Below, one piece after another: positions 42,647 through 44,361 of a stretch of 44,361 nucleotides of DNA; position 1 is the stretch's first letter, and each line of letters starts with the position of its first letter. Position numbers and translations under genes: made by a program. The DNA is taken from positions 1 through 44,361 of the forward strand of contig NZ_JAUUTZ010000033.1 of assembly GCF_030678915.1 (NCBI RefSeq). The letters are read 5' to 3'. The notes beneath the pieces were generated by a model. It did not search any database. It saw only the letters and a list, made by a program, of their open reading frames with translations, and was not told the origin of the DNA. Origin of the DNA: Paracoccus wurundjeri (GTDB taxonomy: Bacteria > Pseudomonadota > Alphaproteobacteria > Rhodobacterales > Rhodobacteraceae).

Positions 42647-43450
42647 TCAGGCAGAGGAAGCGAGCGGCAGAAAAATTTGGATTGGCTCCACGGCTCTGTC
42701 GATATGGGCGTTCTCAAGCCCTTCGGCGATGACTTCGGACATAGCGCGACTTGCCTTGGCGGGGTCACCGGTCTGGATCGCATCATAGACCATTTGGTGA
42801 CGCTGGATCGATCTTGCGTGCCGCTCAGGCCGTTCAATGGGGGCAGAAATGCCGAAGGCAGATATGATTGAAGCTTCGATAATCGAACTGAAGGTTTGCA
42901 GGAATGGGTTATGCGACGCCAGCAGAATTTGCTGATGAAAGCCTAGGTCCGGCTCGGCATAACTGGTGGCGGTACGATGAGACGCGCTCATCTCCCGCAG
43001 ATACCGGCGCAGGCGGACCAGATCTTCGGGTTTTCGCTGCGTTGCGGCCAAGGCCGCTGCTGCTGGCTCAAGCGCCTGGCGCACTTCAAACAGTTTAACC
43101 AGAAATTCGGTATCCACGCCGTTCTCCAGCCTCCAAGACAATACTTGCGGATCGTAGTAGTTCCAGAATGAGACAGGCAAGACACGTGTGCCGACCCGGG
43201 TCTTAGCCACAACCAACCCTTTGGCGGCCAGTGTCTTGAGTGCTTCGCGAAGAGCGGTGCGCGAAGCACGGAACTCGGCCATCAACTCAGATTCGCCGGG
43301 CAGGATTTCTCCCACGGCATAGTTTCCGCGCAAGATTCGGTAGGCAATTTCGCGTGTGATCAGATCATGCAATGATCGGATCCGATCGTTGCATGACAAT
43401 CTGGGCATCTCAAGAGGCATGCTGGTTGGAATACCGGTCTGGATTCCCAT
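42647..43450 (-). CDS. GntR-family regulator, FadR subfamily, of the acid-catabolism locus
   Basis: A 267-residue regulator. The winged helix-turn-helix is at about 25-95: LITREIAYRILRGNYAVGE, LPGESELMAEFRASRTALREALKTL, GLVVAKTRVGTRVLP. The FCD domain (about 110-250) has EVRQALEPAAAALAA, AEPDLGFHQQILLASHN and the final HQMVYDAI ... A-RAM. A tryptophan-containing insert WNYYDPQVLSWRLENG follows the HTH, as in galactonate/gluconate-type regulators such as DgoR. Start: GGGAGG precedes the ATG at 43450; the longer frame from 43471 is unsupported. It is convergent with the glycerate kinase and contains a long palindrome in its first codons. Confidence 0.9.
   Translation of the reverse strand: MGIQTGIPTSMPLEMPRLSCNDRIRSLHDLITREIAYRILRGNYAVGEILPGESELMAEFRASRTALREALKTLAAKGLVVAKTRVGTRVLPVSFWNYYDPQVLSWRLENGVDTEFLVKLFEVRQALEPAAAALAATQRKPEDLVRLRRYLREMSASHRTATSYAEPDLGFHQQILLASHNPFLQTFSSIIEASIISAFGISAPIERPERHARSIQRHQMVYDAIQTGDPAKASRAMSEVIAEGLENAHIDRAVEPIQIFLPLASSA
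43366..43397. promoter_or_regulatory. 32-bp palindrome inside the start of the GntR gene
   Basis: TCATGCAATGATCGGA and TCCGATCGTTGCATGA are complementary over 16 positions except one T-G pair, centred on GGATCC. The repeat lies within codons encoding SCNDRIRSLHD of the regulator, about 50-85 bp inside the coding sequence. It may be an operator bound by the regulator itself, or a hairpin in the early mRNA. Coding constraint makes such symmetry unlikely by chance. Confidence 0.7.
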
Positions 43451-43549
43451 ATGTTTTCCTCCCCAATCCATATTGCTTCACTGGCGCGCAGATAATGCAA
43501 TGCCATGTGGCTGCGGCCTCTCCCTGCCCGTAGCCCTTTCCTTTCAGGA

Positions 43550-43912
43550 TCAGTTGATCCGAAGGTTCCGCCTAGCCTGTTCACGAGCAAGAATCTTTTT
43601 CGCAGGATGGTCCGCGATAGGTACGCTTAGATCAGGCGAGATTTCCCCTGCTGCGATCAAAGCATGATAGCGGGCACAGCAAACCCGCAGAAAGGATGTA
43701 AAGTTGCCCAGATCATGGTCCGCGTCCATAGATTCGTGCCAAAGTCGCGTGATCAGCTGTGACACCGTCATACCGTCGCGCTGACCGATTTCGGTAAGTG
43801 TAGACCAGAAATGATTCTCGATCCGGATCGATGTAACGACCCCATCAATTCGCAGGCTATGCGTTTGGCTCTGCCATTGCGAGGCGTCCGCCTCAATGAA
43901 TAGTTGACACAT
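43550..43912 (-). CDS. Ribbon-helix-helix domain protein (RHH_4 type)
   Basis: A 120-residue small protein. It begins MCQLFIEADASQWQSQTHSL, then RIDGVVTSIRIENHFWSTL (beta strand and first helix) and RDGMTVSQLITRLWHESM, with NFTSFLRVCCARYHALI closing the ribbon-helix-helix-like fold. This is typical of the RHH_4 family common in alphaproteobacteria, generally annotated as DNA-binding regulators of unknown target. I choose the ATG at 43912 because GGGAG precedes it. The frame extends upstream to 44017, but the M-C start is the family norm. Confidence 0.75.
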   Translation of the reverse strand: MCQLFIEADASQWQSQTHSLRIDGVVTSIRIENHFWSTLTEIGQRDGMTVSQLITRLWHESMDADHDLGNFTSFLRVCCARYHALIAAGEISPDLSVPIADHPAKKILAREQARRNLRIN

Positions 43913-44308
43913 CAAGGGTTCTCCCACGCCAAAGATGCCGATTGTCCGCCGCCCAAAGGGGATATCCGCATTGACAAGCAGGAATGCATGATAGGGCCAG
44001 ATTGCCTTTGGATGCATTCAAAATAAAATCCACGAAAATCTTTTTTCCTGCAGCCTCATGCAGGTGGTTTCCGGGTGACAAAATCGCGTATTCATGTATT
44101 TCCCCCTGCCCTTGCCCCCTTTTGCCCAGTAGATGACAGTAAGCATGACACACTTCCGTTACGCTGGGTGTTAACCGGATACTACATAGGTCAGAAAGGC
44201 ACCGTGATATTCTTGGTGGTATGACCACCGCTCACATAGGGTTTCTTCTCAATTAGGGTCAGGATCTGTAATTGCATAGCTCAGGCGGTGTTGATCCCTT
44301 GAGGGTTT
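43913..44308. other. Gene-poor spacer
   Basis: About 396 bases with no recognised gene. A small hairpin CCTGCA-gcctca-TGCAGG is at about 44048-44065. Minus-strand frames upstream of the RHH gene stay open to 44228 but resemble nothing I know. Confidence 0.4.
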
Positions 44309-44361
44309 CATGGATCTGTCCGCACTGACCGAGCCGAGGCTGGTCGTGCTGTATCGGGTCT
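44309..44361 (+). CDS. Start of an unidentified ORF, cut by the window end
   Basis: ATG at or near 44309 opens MDLSALTEPRLVVLYRV and runs off the end. Too short to assign. The TTGAGGG before it is a fair ribosome site. Confidence 0.3.

Overview
The window looks like a stretch of an alphaproteobacterial chromosome or large plasmid, most probably of the Rhodobacteraceae (Paracoccus-like). This is inferred from the GC-rich coding sequence, the wealth of ABC and TRAP importers for sugars and organic acids, and the style of the proteins. It is an accessory, catabolic region. I see no ribosomal RNA, tRNA, CRISPR array or core housekeeping operon. The first ~210 bases are poly-G junk joined to a truncated gene and look like an assembly artefact.

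Layout. (1) 211-3507: sugar-acid degradation. A truncated HpcH/HpaI aldolase overlaps an RraA-like gene; a GntR/FCD regulator is divergent from kdgD (5-dehydro-4-deoxyglucarate dehydratase), which is followed by the wreck of its pathway partner, 2,5-dioxovalerate dehydrogenase. (2) 3511-6997, minus strand: a tight three-gene operon of unknown function, with an alpha/beta hydrolase, a P-loop protein resembling DUF1611, and an ABC exporter-like protein whose ATPase domain has lost its catalytic motifs. (3) 7000-11290: small genes and debris, comprising a frameshifted NTF2-like gene, an Asp-nucleophile alpha/beta hydrolase divergent from an ArsR regulator, an integrase fragment, and a glutathione transferase divergent from a LysR regulator. 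(4) 11389-21426, minus strand: a xyloside-utilisation operon (LacI regulator, sugar-binding protein, two permeases, GH43 beta-xylosidase, ABC ATPase, Gfo/Idh oxidoreductase, ThuA-like protein, xylose isomerase). (5) 21540-32684: a second glycoside cluster, with a GH2 beta-mannosidase-like enzyme coupled to a LacI regulator and, divergently, a complete ABC sugar importer, a TIM-barrel sugar isomerase and two Gfo/Idh oxidoreductases. (6) 32688-33905: fragments of an IS5-type transposase, an aldehyde dehydrogenase and a UvrD-like helicase. (7) 34144-43450: a GntR-associated acid-catabolism locus with a TRAP transporter, a Tat-exported ThuA-like protein, a cysteine hydrolase, a monooxygenase-like small protein, an HpcH/HpaI aldolase with a Sec signal peptide, a tartronate-semialdehyde-reductase-like dehydrogenase and a broken glycerate kinase. 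(8) The end holds a ribbon-helix-helix gene and the start of an unidentified ORF.

How the parts work together. Regions 4 and 5 form two parallel routes: oligosaccharide uptake, cytoplasmic glycosidase, then sugar isomerisation or oxidation. Regions 1 and 7 carry the two known lower branches for 5-keto-4-deoxyglucarate: dehydration toward 2-oxoglutarate, and aldol cleavage to pyruvate plus tartronate semialdehyde, which is reduced to glycerate. Both branches are damaged in this sequence (dioxovalerate dehydrogenase and glycerate kinase). Whether this is gene decay or sequence error is open.

The best candidates for undescribed biology are the hydrolase/P-loop/pseudo-ABC operon, the exported aldolase with its TRAP/Tat-ThuA neighbours, and a 32-bp palindrome buried in the start of the second GntR gene.
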